Positions 16,296-26,100 of a stretch of DNA of 35,277 nucleotides are shown piece after piece. Made by a program: the position numbers and the translations under genes. This DNA comes from an uncultured Lewinella sp. Lineage in GTDB: Bacteria > Bacteroidota > Bacteroidia > Chitinophagales > Saprospiraceae. The stretch spans positions 1-35,277 of the forward strand of contig CAJXOS010000061.1 in assembly GCA_913057725.1 (NCBI GenBank), in the 5' to 3' direction. The notes under the pieces are model-generated. The model made no database searches. It was given only the letters and a program-made list of their open reading frames with translations, and was not told the origin of the DNA. The first letter of the stretch is position 1. Each line of letters opens with the position of its first letter.

Positions 16296-18122
16296 ATGAA
16301 ATTGAAGCCCCAAAAGATTGCTTTGCTCATTGAGCAATTAGAAGAGCTGCAATCTACAATTGAAGACAAAGCAGTTAATTCTCAAGATAAGATTGATGCT
16401 GTTTGTGATACCTACAAAGAGAGTGCGCGAAGCCTTTTACACTATCAGGCATTTCGTCAATTTGATGTACGAGGAGTGCAAAAGCAACTCCGTAATCTTG
16501 GCCTAAGTCGACTAGCGAATGCGGAGGGGCATGTTATGGCCAGTCTTCACAACGCATTGTTTATCCTTCATAAACTTCTTGGCGAGAAACCACCGAAGGC
16601 CCGCCGTTCTGGTTATTCGGTAAAGAAAGCCAACCGTCTGTTGGCTAGCCATACTAAATCCGTACTTGGATATCGCTCTAAGGGTAGGCGAGTGCGTATC
16701 ATGGTTACCCAACCAACAGAAGCTGCTTATGATTACCCGTTGGTAGAACAGATGGTAAGGGATGGGATGAATTGCGCCCGCGTGAATTGCGCCCATGATA
16801 ACCCGGAAACCTGGAAGAAAATTATTGATAATGTACGAAAGGCTGCCACGGCCAACGGACGTAACGTGAAAATTGCGATGGACTTGGCTGGCCCCAAGAT
16901 TCGTACGGGTACAATAGCCCCGGGACCCAAACTGCGAAAATGTAAACCGGAACGCGATCGTAAAGGACATATCATTCAACCTTCGGTAGTATACCTGGTA
17001 GATCAGGTGGCCGAAGATGCGCCGGATGAGACTTTCCCCGTAGCTCGGGATGTATTGCAAACTTTGCAGGTCGGGGATAAACTGGAGGTAACAGATACTC
17101 GGGATAAGCAACGCAGTCTTAAGGTGGTCGCTACGAGTCCAGGGCAAGTACAACTGCATGCCTACGAAACTTGCTATCTGGCTACAGGTATGGAAGTTAA
17201 AACGGACCGAAATGACCTTCCAATCTTCTCTTTAGGCGATGTAACACCGCTGGAGCAAGTACTCATTTTGCGAGAGGGAGATACTCTACTCATTCATAAA
17301 GACCCACGGGATGGAGAACCCGCCATTATCAATGAAGATGGCGAAGTAGAAAAGGAGGCGCACGTATCTTGTCAACTACCGGAAGTATTCGAAAGGATAG
17401 AAGAAGGTGAAGTTATACTATTTGATGATGGCAAGATTACCGGCGAGATTTTACAGAAGAATCCAGATGCGTTCCGAGTAAAGATCACTCGCGCGAAGAT
17501 TAATGGGGCTAAACTCAAAGCAGAAAAGGGTATTAACTTTCCAACCACTGACTTGGGTATAAGTGGACTTACCGAAAAGGATAAAGAAGATCTGGCCTTT
17601 GTAGCAGAGCACGCAGATGTAGTCAATTTCTCCTTCGTGAACTCGGCAGAAGATGTAGAGGAATTGTTGGCAGAATTCCGCAAGCATGATGCATTAGACA
17701 AATTAAGCATCATCTTGAAGATCGAAACACGTCGGGCATACAATAACCTTACAGAAATATTGCTGGCGGCAATGCAAACACGCTATATCGGTGTCATGAT
17801 CGCACGAGGGGACTTGGCGGTGGAGACTGGCTGGAATAATATTGGCTTAATCCAACGGGAAATCGTCTCCAAGTGTAATGCTGCACATATCCCAGTAGTT
17901 TGGGCTACGCAAGTGTTAGAGAGTCTAGCAAAGAAGGGGTTGCCATCTCGCTCAGAGATTACCGATGTGGTGAATGCTATTCAAGCGGAGTGCGTGATGC
18001 TCAACAAAGGTCTTTACATCACGCACGCCATTCGCTTACTTAGTCGGATCTTGCGTGACACGGAAAAGTACAGCTCCAAAAAAGAAGCGTTACTGCCACG
18101 TCAAGAGAAACTGGAGGTGTAG
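16296..18122 (+). CDS. pyk: Pyruvate kinase, atypical form with N-terminal helical extension and no C-terminal domain
   Basis: Predicted to convert phosphoenolpyruvate and ADP to pyruvate and ATP. Of 608 residues, the first 130 or so form a helical extension with LLHYQAFRQFDVRGVQKQLR and LANAEGHVMASL, seen in a long-form family of bacterial pyruvate kinase homologues. The TIM barrel starts at RVRIMVTQPTEA and is interrupted by an enlarged B domain. Conserved catalytic residues: Arg in ARVNCAHD, Asp196 in MDLAGPKIRTG, Lys475 and Glu477 in LKIETR, Asp506 in IARGDLAVE, Thr538 in ATQVLESL. Differences: the usual TKGPE reads LAGPK, so the position of rabbit Glu117 is Lys201, as in K+-independent enzymes; the ADC-MLSGETA motif reads AECVMLNKGLY; the regulatory C-terminal domain is missing. 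The fold is certain; whether it is the main glycolytic enzyme is not. Confidence 0.85.
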   Translation: MKLKPQKIALLIEQLEELQSTIEDKAVNSQDKIDAVCDTYKESARSLLHYQAFRQFDVRGVQKQLRNLGLSRLANAEGHVMASLHNALFILHKLLGEKPPKARRSGYSVKKANRLLASHTKSVLGYRSKGRRVRIMVTQPTEAAYDYPLVEQMVRDGMNCARVNCAHDNPETWKKIIDNVRKAATANGRNVKIAMDLAGPKIRTGTIAPGPKLRKCKPERDRKGHIIQPSVVYLVDQVAEDAPDETFPVARDVLQTLQVGDKLEVTDTRDKQRSLKVVATSPGQVQLHAYETCYLATGMEVKTDRNDLPIFSLGDVTPLEQVLILREGDTLLIHKDPRDGEPAIINEDGEVEKEAHVSCQLPEVFERIEEGEVILFDDGKITGEILQKNPDAFRVKITRAKINGAKLKAEKGINFPTTDLGISGLTEKDKEDLAFVAEHADVVNFSFVNSAEDVEELLAEFRKHDALDKLSIILKIETRRAYNNLTEILLAAMQTRYIGVMIARGDLAVETGWNNIGLIQREIVSKCNAAHIPVVWATQVLESLAKKGLPSRSEITDVVNAIQAECVMLNKGLYITHAIRLLSRILRDTEKYSSKKEALLPRQEKLEV

Positions 18123-18127
18123 GCTTC

Positions 18128-19948
18128 CTATACCTCCATCATCTGGCTGGTGTAGAGCTTGGCGTATAGCCCACCTTGCAGCATAAGTGTGCGATGAGTG
18201 CCTTGCTCTACGATTTGCCCTTGGTCCAAGACCAAAATGCGATCCACATTCCGTAGCGTGGAAAGTCGGTGGGCAATGATAATTCCTGTTCGTTCGGAAT
18301 CTGATAAGGCCGCGTCGATAGCTGCCTGGATTTCCTTTTCCGCTACATTGTCCAAAGAACTAGTGGCCTCGTCAAAAATCACGATCGGTGCGGACTCTGC
18401 TTCCAGAATAGCCCTGGCAATAGCAATTCGCTGCCGCTGACCACCTGAGAGTTTAATGCCTCGTTCACCCACCATGGTTTCGTACCCTTGAGGCGTTTCC
18501 ATGATGAACTCGTGAGCCTGCGCTTTACGTGCCGCTGCAATAATCTCTTCCATGCTAGCTTTTGGCTTGCCGTAGGCAATGTTCTCCCTCAAGCTGCGGT
18601 GGAATAAACTTGGGTCCTGTGGTACCAGCGAAATCTTTGATCGCAGGTAGGCCTGTGGCAGTCGCCTAATGTCTACGCCATCAATCAATATGGCACCTTT
18701 CTGTACATCCATGTGCCTTTGAAGAAGGGTGACAATGGTAGACTTGCCGGATCCACTTGGGCCTACGATACCTACCTTTTCACCTGGGTGGATTTCCAAG
18801 TCGAAATCATTGAAAACGTTAGCACCCTCTGGATAGGTGAAACCAATGTTTTCCAACTGGATTCCACCGGCATTAATACCATCTTGACTGGCCTTTTGTG
18901 GGTCGCGAATATCTGGTTGTACTCGAATGTGCTCCATGAATTTATTTGCATCCGCGTAGGCTTGCGTCATGGCGTTGATCATTCGAGAGAAGTTCCATAC
19001 TTCAGATGATATACTATTGGCGTAGTAAAGGATCAGAACGATGATTCCAGGACTGATTTTACCAATCATCCAATAGTATGCACCCACACCCAGGATACCT
19101 ACATCCAGAATGATGAGCATAATGCCTTGGAGTCCGTTCCGCCAACGGCTCCAGTACTTGTTGCGATGCCGTGCCTGGTGCCGCACTTCATTGCGGTGTC
19201 CGTAATGTCGTTGTTCACGTCTTTCTGCACCAAAGGTTTTGATGGTCATGGCATTACTCAGGTTGTCAGCGAGTAAGCCAGTCATACTTGAGTTCAGTTT
19301 TGACACTTTTCGTTCGTGATACAGCTTCTTCTTGGAAATCAGTATTGCGATAACCAGATACAATGCAAACCAAACCAGGATGCCAATGGCTCCAATTGGA
19401 AAGACAATAGCTAGTGCAACTAAACTTCCGGTGAAGACAATGAGCCACCAGAAAAAAGTAAAAGTGCCATGATCCATAAAGACATCAAAGGCACTGCGCA
19501 TTTGCCGGTGGTCGTTTAAGAGTGAACCAGCAAAGTTGTTGACGAAAAACTTCCGGCCGTGCCGGAGATAGTCGCCAAACATGCCGTTTTCCAGGTTTCG
19601 GACGGTTCCTAATCGAAAGTAGTCAAAGAACCAATCGCCTAGTCTGTACATACCTATTCGGGTAGCAGATAAAATACCCACGTACCAAATGTAGGTGATC
19701 AATGCCGCATAAGAACTGCTCACTGCAGCCTCACTCATTTCCGTTGGTGAAAGCACCATTCCATCCACGATTTTCTGGTAGAAAATTGGGATTAGGACGT
19801 GTTCTGCTGTAATGCCTACCGCATAGGCGGCATAGATGCCAACAAAGTACCATCGGAATGGACGAGCTGCTGCTGCCCAGTACAATACGATCTGTTTAAA
19901 ACTCTGAAAGAGTGTTTGCGAAGGTGTTGTGGAGATAGCCTGATTCAT
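18128..19948 (-). CDS. ABC half-transporter (exporter type), membrane and ATPase domains fused
   Basis: Inner-membrane ABC exporter subunit that would work as a dimer. From ATG 19948 it has 606 residues: a six-helix transmembrane domain (about 25-340) and a nucleotide-binding domain (about 365-600). Motifs are complete: Walker A GPSGSGKST, Q-loop LVPQDP, signature LSGGQRQR, Walker B IVIFDEATSSLD and the H-loop IIAHRLST. The frame also allows ATG 19987, adding 13 residues rich in basic and polar residues; I prefer 19948. Family relatives export lipids (MsbA), peptides or drugs and the sequence alone does not choose among them. mqnD lies upstream on the same strand with 112 bases between. Its stop is five bases from the convergent pyruvate kinase stop. 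Confidence 0.9.
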   Translation of the reverse strand: MNQAISTTPSQTLFQSFKQIVLYWAAAARPFRWYFVGIYAAYAVGITAEHVLIPIFYQKIVDGMVLSPTEMSEAAVSSSYAALITYIWYVGILSATRIGMYRLGDWFFDYFRLGTVRNLENGMFGDYLRHGRKFFVNNFAGSLLNDHRQMRSAFDVFMDHGTFTFFWWLIVFTGSLVALAIVFPIGAIGILVWFALYLVIAILISKKKLYHERKVSKLNSSMTGLLADNLSNAMTIKTFGAERREQRHYGHRNEVRHQARHRNKYWSRWRNGLQGIMLIILDVGILGVGAYYWMIGKISPGIIVLILYYANSISSEVWNFSRMINAMTQAYADANKFMEHIRVQPDIRDPQKASQDGINAGGIQLENIGFTYPEGANVFNDFDLEIHPGEKVGIVGPSGSGKSTIVTLLQRHMDVQKGAILIDGVDIRRLPQAYLRSKISLVPQDPSLFHRSLRENIAYGKPKASMEEIIAAARKAQAHEFIMETPQGYETMVGERGIKLSGGQRQRIAIARAILEAESAPIVIFDEATSSLDNVAEKEIQAAIDAALSDSERTGIIIAHRLSTLRNVDRILVLDQGQIVEQGTHRTLMLQGGLYAKLYTSQMMEV

Positions 19949-20060
19949 GAGTCGGGAATTGTAAGAGATTCGAAGCTTTAATAACATCGAAGCCCGAAAA
20001 AGAATTCCCGAAGGCCGGTGATAAGTGAATTAAATCCTGCGCACTAAGTTGGTGAGGGTG

Positions 20061-20894
20061 CTAGTTTGGAACAAAGATTTCATTGGTAATGGAGGGAACT
20101 ACGGCCAGGCGTTGTGCCTCGGAAAACAAGAAATTAACAGCTGATCGGCCCTCGTCTCCTAAATCACGGGTGAAGTCATTGACATAGAGCCCAATGTGTG
20201 CATACATGACTTCCTCGTCCATTTCTTGCGCGTGAGCGCTTACGTACTCCCGTGTAGCCTCCGGCTGTTTTTGTGCGAAAGCCACACTCTTTGCTAACAC
20301 CCGATTGACCTTTTGCTGAATTTCCGTTGGAAGATTGCGATTGACTACGATGCCACCTAAGGGAATCGGGTGGCCAGTGGAGCCTTCCCAGAACTCGCCC
20401 AGATCCCTCAGCTTGACCAGGTCTTTGTCCTGATACGTAAAGCGGTTTTCATGGATGATCAGTCCAGCTACCACATCGTCATTCAAAACAGCTTGCTCAA
20501 TATCAGAAAACAGCAACTCCTTCTTATTCTGTGCCGCAGGATAGGCCATGCTCAGCAGGAAGTTGGCTGTGGTATATTTTCCGGGGATGGCAATTGGTCC
20601 TTTTTCTATTTCGGCTTGTGTGATAGACCGTTTAGCGATAAGTAGCGGACCACAATTTCGACCCAAAGCAGAGCCCGAATCTAGTAGCGCATACTTGTCG
20701 GTGAGGTAGGCATAAGCGTGGTAACTCAGCTTGGTAATATCCAAATCTCCCGCAAAGGCTTTCTGGTTTAATTCCTCCACATCAGCCAATACAACATCGA
20801 ACTCGAGACCTTCCGTATCGATCTTGTTGTGCACAAGTGCATCAAAAATGAAAGTGTCATTGGGACATGGCGAAAAGCCAAGGGATAATTTCAT
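20061..20894 (-). CDS. mqnD: MqnD: 1,4-dihydroxy-6-naphthoate synthase
   Basis: Enzyme of the futalosine route to menaquinone that turns cyclic dehypoxanthine futalosine into 1,4-dihydroxy-6-naphthoate. From ATG 20894 it has 277 residues with the periplasmic-binding-protein-like fold of MqnA/MqnD. The MqnD opening LSLGFSPCPNDTFIFDAL is at the N-terminus, followed by ADVEELNQKAFAGDLDITK, SALGRNCGPLLIA and GGIVVNRNLP. A TTG start at 20909 would add five residues; the ATG places the protein start right before the conserved strand. No other mqn gene is in the window, so the pathway would have to be completed elsewhere, as is common in Bacteroidota. It diverges from rluA with only 29 bases between start codons. 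Confidence 0.93.
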   Translation of the reverse strand: MKLSLGFSPCPNDTFIFDALVHNKIDTEGLEFDVVLADVEELNQKAFAGDLDITKLSYHAYAYLTDKYALLDSGSALGRNCGPLLIAKRSITQAEIEKGPIAIPGKYTTANFLLSMAYPAAQNKKELLFSDIEQAVLNDDVVAGLIIHENRFTYQDKDLVKLRDLGEFWEGSTGHPIPLGGIVVNRNLPTEIQQKVNRVLAKSVAFAQKQPEATREYVSAHAQEMDEEVMYAHIGLYVNDFTRDLGDEGRSAVNFLFSEAQRLAVVPSITNEIFVPN

Positions 20895-20901
20895 AATTTT
20901 G
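20894..20901 (+). promoter_or_regulatory. Candidate -7 element for the RluA-family gene
   Basis: TAATTTTG, a perfect TAnnTTTG, lies 22 bases before the start codon of the pseudouridine synthase gene and touches the first codon of mqnD on the other strand. No -33 TTG is evident. It may also drive dapF, which follows 41 bases after the first gene. Confidence 0.4.
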
Positions 20902-20923
20902 CCGTTCAATTAAATCTGACAGT

Positions 20924-21622
20924 ATGCACTTACAGGTGCTCTACGAAGACAATCATCTTATAGCCATTAACAAGCCTGCTGGATACCTGGTTCAAGGGGA
21001 TCAGACCGGGGATATGACGATGGCTGATTTTGTCAAGCAATATATCAAGATCCAATATAATAAACCAGGAGACGTCTTCCTGGGAACGATTCATCGCTTG
21101 GATCGCCCGGTGAGTGGAGTACTACTGTACGCCCGCACCAGCAAGGGACTGACCCGCATGAATGAGCTGTTCAAGCAGCGGGAAATCGAAAAACTGTACT
21201 GGGCCGTTACCTTAGAACAGCCAGAGCCTCTAGAGGGAAAGCTTACGCACTACATCCTCAAGGACAAGACGAAAAACCGTGCTAAGGCCTATGATCGCAT
21301 GAGCCGACGATCTGAGGGCGCTAAGAAGGCAGAGTTGGAATACAAAGTGCTGGGCCGCATTGCTTCTCATGTTTTGCAAGAGGTCAAGTTAGGGACCGGC
21401 AGACCACACCAAATCCGTGTGCAGCTGGCTAAGAATAACACCATTATTCGTGGCGATATGAAGTATGGAGCCCCAGAAGGCAATCGCGATGGTAGTATTC
21501 ACCTACATTGTCGCTCTCTTTCTTTTATCCATCCAGTAAAGAAAGAACCGGTCACCATCACTGCACCGCCGCCAACCGAAGACATCTGGAACTTGTTTAG
21601 TGATTTCTGGGAAGACTTTTAG
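20924..21622 (+). CDS. RluA-family RNA pseudouridine synthase
   Basis: Isomerises uridine to pseudouridine in rRNA or tRNA. The 232 residues form a single catalytic domain without an S4 domain. VLYEDNHLIAINKPAGYLVQ opens the fold; the catalytic aspartate is Asp60 in GTIHRLDRPVSGVLL; the RluA-specific arginine/histidine motif GRPHQIRVQLA and the late HLHCRSLSFIHP block are present. The compact form resembles the YqcB/TruC and RluC-like short members, so the exact RNA position cannot be assigned. dapF follows in the same direction after 41 bases and probably shares the transcript. Confidence 0.92.
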   Translation: MHLQVLYEDNHLIAINKPAGYLVQGDQTGDMTMADFVKQYIKIQYNKPGDVFLGTIHRLDRPVSGVLLYARTSKGLTRMNELFKQREIEKLYWAVTLEQPEPLEGKLTHYILKDKTKNRAKAYDRMSRRSEGAKKAELEYKVLGRIASHVLQEVKLGTGRPHQIRVQLAKNNTIIRGDMKYGAPEGNRDGSIHLHCRSLSFIHPVKKEPVTITAPPPTEDIWNLFSDFWEDF

Positions 21623-21663
21623 GACTTCCAATACTCCATAAACGCTGATCATAATTCCAGCCA

Positions 21664-22446
21664 GTGATACCTTTCTATAAATACCAGGGGGCAGGGAATG
21701 ACTTCATTCTCTTCGACCACTTGCAAGGTCCAGTACTGCAAGACACATCGGTCGAAAATATTGCTCGTCTATGTGACCGACGATTTGGAATCGGCGCGGA
21801 TGGTCTGATGTTGCTAGAACCACATCCAGACTATGATTTCTATATGCGTTATTACAATTCAGATGGTCGACTGAGCAGCATGTGTGGCAATGGTGGACGC
21901 TGTATCGCTGCTTTTGCGAAGCGCTTGGGTTACGTTCAAGAAGAAACACATTTCTTGGCCGTAGATGGACCTCATCGAGCTAGAATTACTGCCGATAATT
22001 GGGTGGAATTAGAGATGCTAGACGTTGCCACTGTAGAGGAGGTATTGGATGGCTATTTCCTGGATACAGGATCACCTCATTTTGTACAATGGCGCAGCGA
22101 AATAGCTTCCGTTGACGTCGATAATGAAGGACGGATACTGCGAGAGCACGACCAATTCGCACCAGGAGGTAGTAATATTAATTTTGTTTGTGGCAGCGCC
22201 AATCAGGTAGAGATTGCCACCTACGAGCGTGGTGTTGAAGCGGAAACACTAGCCTGTGGAACGGGCGTCACTGCCGCAGCCATTGTGGCTGTTGTACGAA
22301 GTGGTGAAAGGGGTGATTTCACCGTACCCGTTCAGGCGAAAGGGGGGCAGCTGGAGGTGAAATTGTCTTATGATGGCAATATCTTTAAGCACATCTGGCT
22401 TTGCGGACCTGCTGATTTCGTTTTTAGTGGTGACTGGACTACCTAG
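21664..22446 (+). CDS. dapF: Diaminopimelate epimerase
   Basis: Converts LL- to meso-diaminopimelate for lysine and peptidoglycan synthesis. The 260 residues contain both catalytic cysteines of the cofactor-independent racemase: Cys74 in SSMCGNGGRC and Cys198 in TLACGTGVTAAA. The N-terminal substrate motif FYKYQGAGNDFILFD and the GADGLMLL segment are also present. A little shorter than the E. coli enzyme (274). The start is GTG 21664; no in-frame ATG lies close by, and the conserved KYQGAGNDF begins six residues in. The stop codon is one base from the stop of the convergent sulfotransferase-like gene. Confidence 0.95.
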   Translation: MIPFYKYQGAGNDFILFDHLQGPVLQDTSVENIARLCDRRFGIGADGLMLLEPHPDYDFYMRYYNSDGRLSSMCGNGGRCIAAFAKRLGYVQEETHFLAVDGPHRARITADNWVELEMLDVATVEEVLDGYFLDTGSPHFVQWRSEIASVDVDNEGRILREHDQFAPGGSNINFVCGSANQVEIATYERGVEAETLACGTGVTAAAIVAVVRSGERGDFTVPVQAKGGQLEVKLSYDGNIFKHIWLCGPADFVFSGDWTT

Positions 22447-22447
22447 C

Positions 22448-23185
22448 CTAGCTCCTCAATTTTATACAAAGCTCGTCTGCCAATAACTCCTGATAAGTAG
22501 GGAGACAACTGCTAGCTAATTCCTCCAAGTGATCTGGTAAATCGATTTCCTTTTTCACATAGGGCTTAAAGCCGGTGGAGCTATGAACATTGTGGTACCA
22601 ATAGGGTGCCCAAACACCGTCTTCAGCGCGCGCGCCAGCCTCCCAGGAAAGCATGCTTTCATTAAATGGAATTCCAACTTGCTGACAGAGTTGATCCAAT
22701 ACTTGAGTGGGATTTTGTAGCAGAATAGACGTATCTACAATCGCTGAAAGCAAGTCATGCTTTCGCAGGTATTGGTAGAGATCAATCTGTTGCGGAATCC
22801 CAATGTCGTACGGGGTAGGAGCTTGCACCACCTTGGTATAGGACGCAAGAATCGCCCTTGGATCACGAATCAACAATACATTCTGGCATTGATGTAAAAA
22901 ACTCCGATCCAAATCTAGTAGGTGGTGGGTCATTTGCTTGTGGACCACCACTGGAGTAGGGTAGTGGTCGCTCAAAATAACTTCGCGGACCACCTCCTCT
23001 CCACTTGAAGATTGGCTGGCCAAAATCTCCGGAACTCCAGGATGCTCTGCTTCACTATCAGTATTCGTTAGATAGTAGGCATATAAAGGCTCATCTACGA
23101 CGGTAGTATCTGCACGCTGGGCAAAACTGTACATAAGTGCCGTGGAAATATTCCGCGGACTTGACCAAAGGTTTATTCTAATCAT
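22448..23185 (-). CDS. Sulfotransferase-like P-loop protein
   Basis: Cytoplasmic protein of 245 residues with the two cofactor motifs of PAPS-dependent sulfotransferases: the 5'-phosphosulfate loop form LWSSPRNISTALMYSF (6-21) and the 3'-phosphate motif NVLLIRDPRAILASY (about 102-116). VVDEPLYAYYL, after the first motif, is typical of a bacterial and eukaryotic subgroup opening with W-S-x-PRNISTA and of unknown acceptor. Its ATG overlaps the stop of the 1915-residue surface protein gene (ATGA at 23182-23185), so it is probably translated from the same message. The acceptor molecule is unknown. The surface protein is exported, while this enzyme has no signal peptide, so direct modification of it is not implied. 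Confidence 0.8.
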   Translation of the reverse strand: MIRINLWSSPRNISTALMYSFAQRADTTVVDEPLYAYYLTNTDSEAEHPGVPEILASQSSSGEEVVREVILSDHYPTPVVVHKQMTHHLLDLDRSFLHQCQNVLLIRDPRAILASYTKVVQAPTPYDIGIPQQIDLYQYLRKHDLLSAIVDTSILLQNPTQVLDQLCQQVGIPFNESMLSWEAGARAEDGVWAPYWYHNVHSSTGFKPYVKKEIDLPDHLEELASSCLPTYQELLADELCIKLRS

Positions 23186-26100
23186 CGAAGCAAAGTAATA
23201 TCTCCTGATATGACCTCGGAGTTAGTTCCCAGGTCATCTGTGTAGGTAATATTAATAAAAAAGACGTACACCCCTTGCGGTAGTAGATCTCCCTGGCTTC
23301 TTCCTTCCCATCCTTGATCTAATTGATCACTAACAAAGAGCTGATTACCCCAGCGATCAAAAACTTGTAGTTCGTATTCCTCTACCTGAATCGATGGATC
23401 AAATTGTGGACGAAATTCATCGTTTACGCCATCGTTATTCGGGGAAAACACATTGGGTAAGAATGCCTGAAACACCGTACACTCTTTGAACTCTACTAGA
23501 ATAGCATCTGATGCAATACAACCATCATTGTCTAAGGTAGCAGTAATAATTCCTGGTGATTCTACCGTGAAAATATCAGCTGTACTACCATCAAACCAAC
23601 GCAGAATACCTGTTCCGACCTGTGGCTTGATTTGGAAGGTCAAATTATCACATACAACGGTATCAGGGCCTAACTCAAGTAGAGGTAGCGGGGCAAAGCT
23701 GATTGATACGGAATCGCGTGTTGCGCATCCGTTAGCGGCAGTTACCTCCAGCCAGTAAATGCCGGTATTCGAAATAGGACGATCCTGCACATCAGTACCA
23801 TCATCCCAGCTTAGGGTTCCTAGACCTGTAGGTGCACTCAATGTTAAAGGTTCGCCTTCACAAGCGGTTTGATCGTCACCTAAGCTGAAAGATGGACTCG
23901 GTAAGAAGTCTAGAACAACACTGTCGCTGGCAGAACAACCACTATTGCTTACTACGACGGTATAGGTGCCACTTTGCTGCGCCACAAATACATCGGTTAC
24001 TGTACCGTCCTGCCAAGTTCCATCTTGGCCGGCATCCAATAGAACTGATTCCCCATCGCAGGCTGTTTGATCCATGCCTAAGTCTACCACTGGCGCTTGA
24101 ACAAATTCCAATTCAAAGCTGCCCATGAGTTCGCATTGTCCGATGGTTGCTGTTAAGGTAAAAGTGCCGGGAACTGTACTCATAAATGTGGGGCCCATAT
24201 CTCCGTTACTCCAACTGTAGTCATCGGCCATCATAGTGGTAGTAAGGCTAAACGTCTCGCCTTCACAGCTGCCGTAATTGTTTTCGATGTCTAAATCCGG
24301 TAGATCGATTATAGAGACTTGAATGGTGTCGCTACTTACACATCCCAAATTATCCGCTTGATAGGCATAACTGCCAGCTGTGCTGACCTCAAAAGTGGTG
24401 TTGGTACTTCCATCTTGCCAGGTGATAGTACCAAGATCAGTATTCGCCGTTAGCGTCAATGTTGTCCCTTCACATAGATCCTGATCAGGGCCTAATGGTG
24501 TAATGGTTGGAAAGTCACTCAAGATAACCTCAAAGAATTCGCGTACGGTGCATTGACCGAAAGAGGCATCTAAGTAATAGGAACCAGCTGTAGTTGTAGA
24601 GAAGTCGGCATCCATATCGCCATCACTCCACATGTAGGCATCGGCAACAACTGGAGAAGAGAGGCTAATAACATCTCCGTTGCACCCGAAAATTTCATCT
24701 CCAAATTCTATCTCCGGATTATCCTGGAATGTCAGGTTAATGGAATCCCTGGCACTACATCCGAGCCGTTCTCCTTCCACCCAATACAATCCAGTACTTG
24801 ACGCAAGGAAGGTATTACCCATACTTCCATCCTGCCAGGAGTAACTAACTCCTCCAGCAGGAAGTTGTAGTTGATAATTGTCTTGATCACAGAGTAAAGT
24901 GTCAGCTCCTAACTCCACACTTGGAATTGGGTTATAGATGACGGTTACACTATCGCGAATGGCACAAACATCGTTTGCAGCTTGCAGCCAATAAACTCCG
25001 CCAGCGTTGCCAGAAAACATCATGCCGTTACTTCCATCTATCCATTGGTAGGTGTCAGCGGTAACATTGGAAGATAGGGTAAACTCTTCTCCATCGCACA
25101 GGGTTAAATCAGGCCCTAAGTCCAGATCAGGGAAGCTATTCACACTTACCATGGTTGTGTCTGCATCGGTACATCCACCAATGCTGACTTCTACGAAATA
25201 TTCACCTGCTGCAGAGACCGCGAAAGTAGGATCCTCTGAACCGTCCTGCCAGGTATAGGTTGCACCACTGATCGTAATTCCGGGTTGGAGAACCAAGGTT
25301 TCACCCTCACACAGGACCGGGTCATCGGGCAAGTCAACATCAAAGTCTTGTGCCGCCACCACCTCAATCGTATCTCGAATGATGCAGTTGCTCAGGAAAG
25401 TAACCTCCACAGCGTAGGTGCCGGATTGATCGACGGTCAAGGTAGCGTCCGTTGATCCATCTTGCCATAGATAGGTTTCTCCTAGCGAGAAGGAGTAGGC
25501 GTCTAGAGTTACCGGTTCGCCGTTACAAAGGGCCTGGTCTGGGCCCAGGAAGCCCACATCAATGAATTCAGGCGCGCTGTCAAAAGTCCATCCTACATTC
25601 GAATTGGCAATGTCTGTACTTCGGGCGCCGGCCAGAAAGTCGGCACCTCCTTGCGCACGGATATCGCGCATTTGAATGAAGTCAGCGAGTATTTCCCCAG
25701 GGGCTGGCATACTCACATCTGCAAGGCTGCCGATGACGCTAGCGGATAAACCAATGGGCGTACAATTGTTACCAATGATTTGCCAGTATTCATTGATGGT
25801 TTGCGTCTGGCCACTTTCAAATATGTAGTTCTTACCAGGAGCGCAGAATAACGTATCCGTAGTAGAAAAGCCTACCATTTCTGCGCTTCCGCTAAAAGAA
25901 ATGAGGTTGAAGGTACTCCCACTCGTTTCCACAAATACATCACCGTCTGGAGCAGAGAAAATAACGTTGTTGAAAGTCAGCGGATAAGTGGTTTCGAATC
26001 CCGAGTTAGGGTGTGTTAATTCGATGACCGAATTCCCAGGTATTACTGTGGTTAGATCCGAAGTGATCGAAAATGTACCTAGGAATGGATTTGGGTTTGG

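Noticed and set aside
16512..17159. A 215-codon open frame on the minus strand inside the pyruvate kinase gene
   Set aside because: It lies wholly inside a strongly supported gene, has no recognisable motif and is best explained as a frame shadow.
23480..25562. CRISPR-like or simple tandem DNA repeat in the giant gene
   Set aside because: The repetition is at protein level with 69-codon units and strong DNA divergence; there are no short identical repeats with unique spacers.
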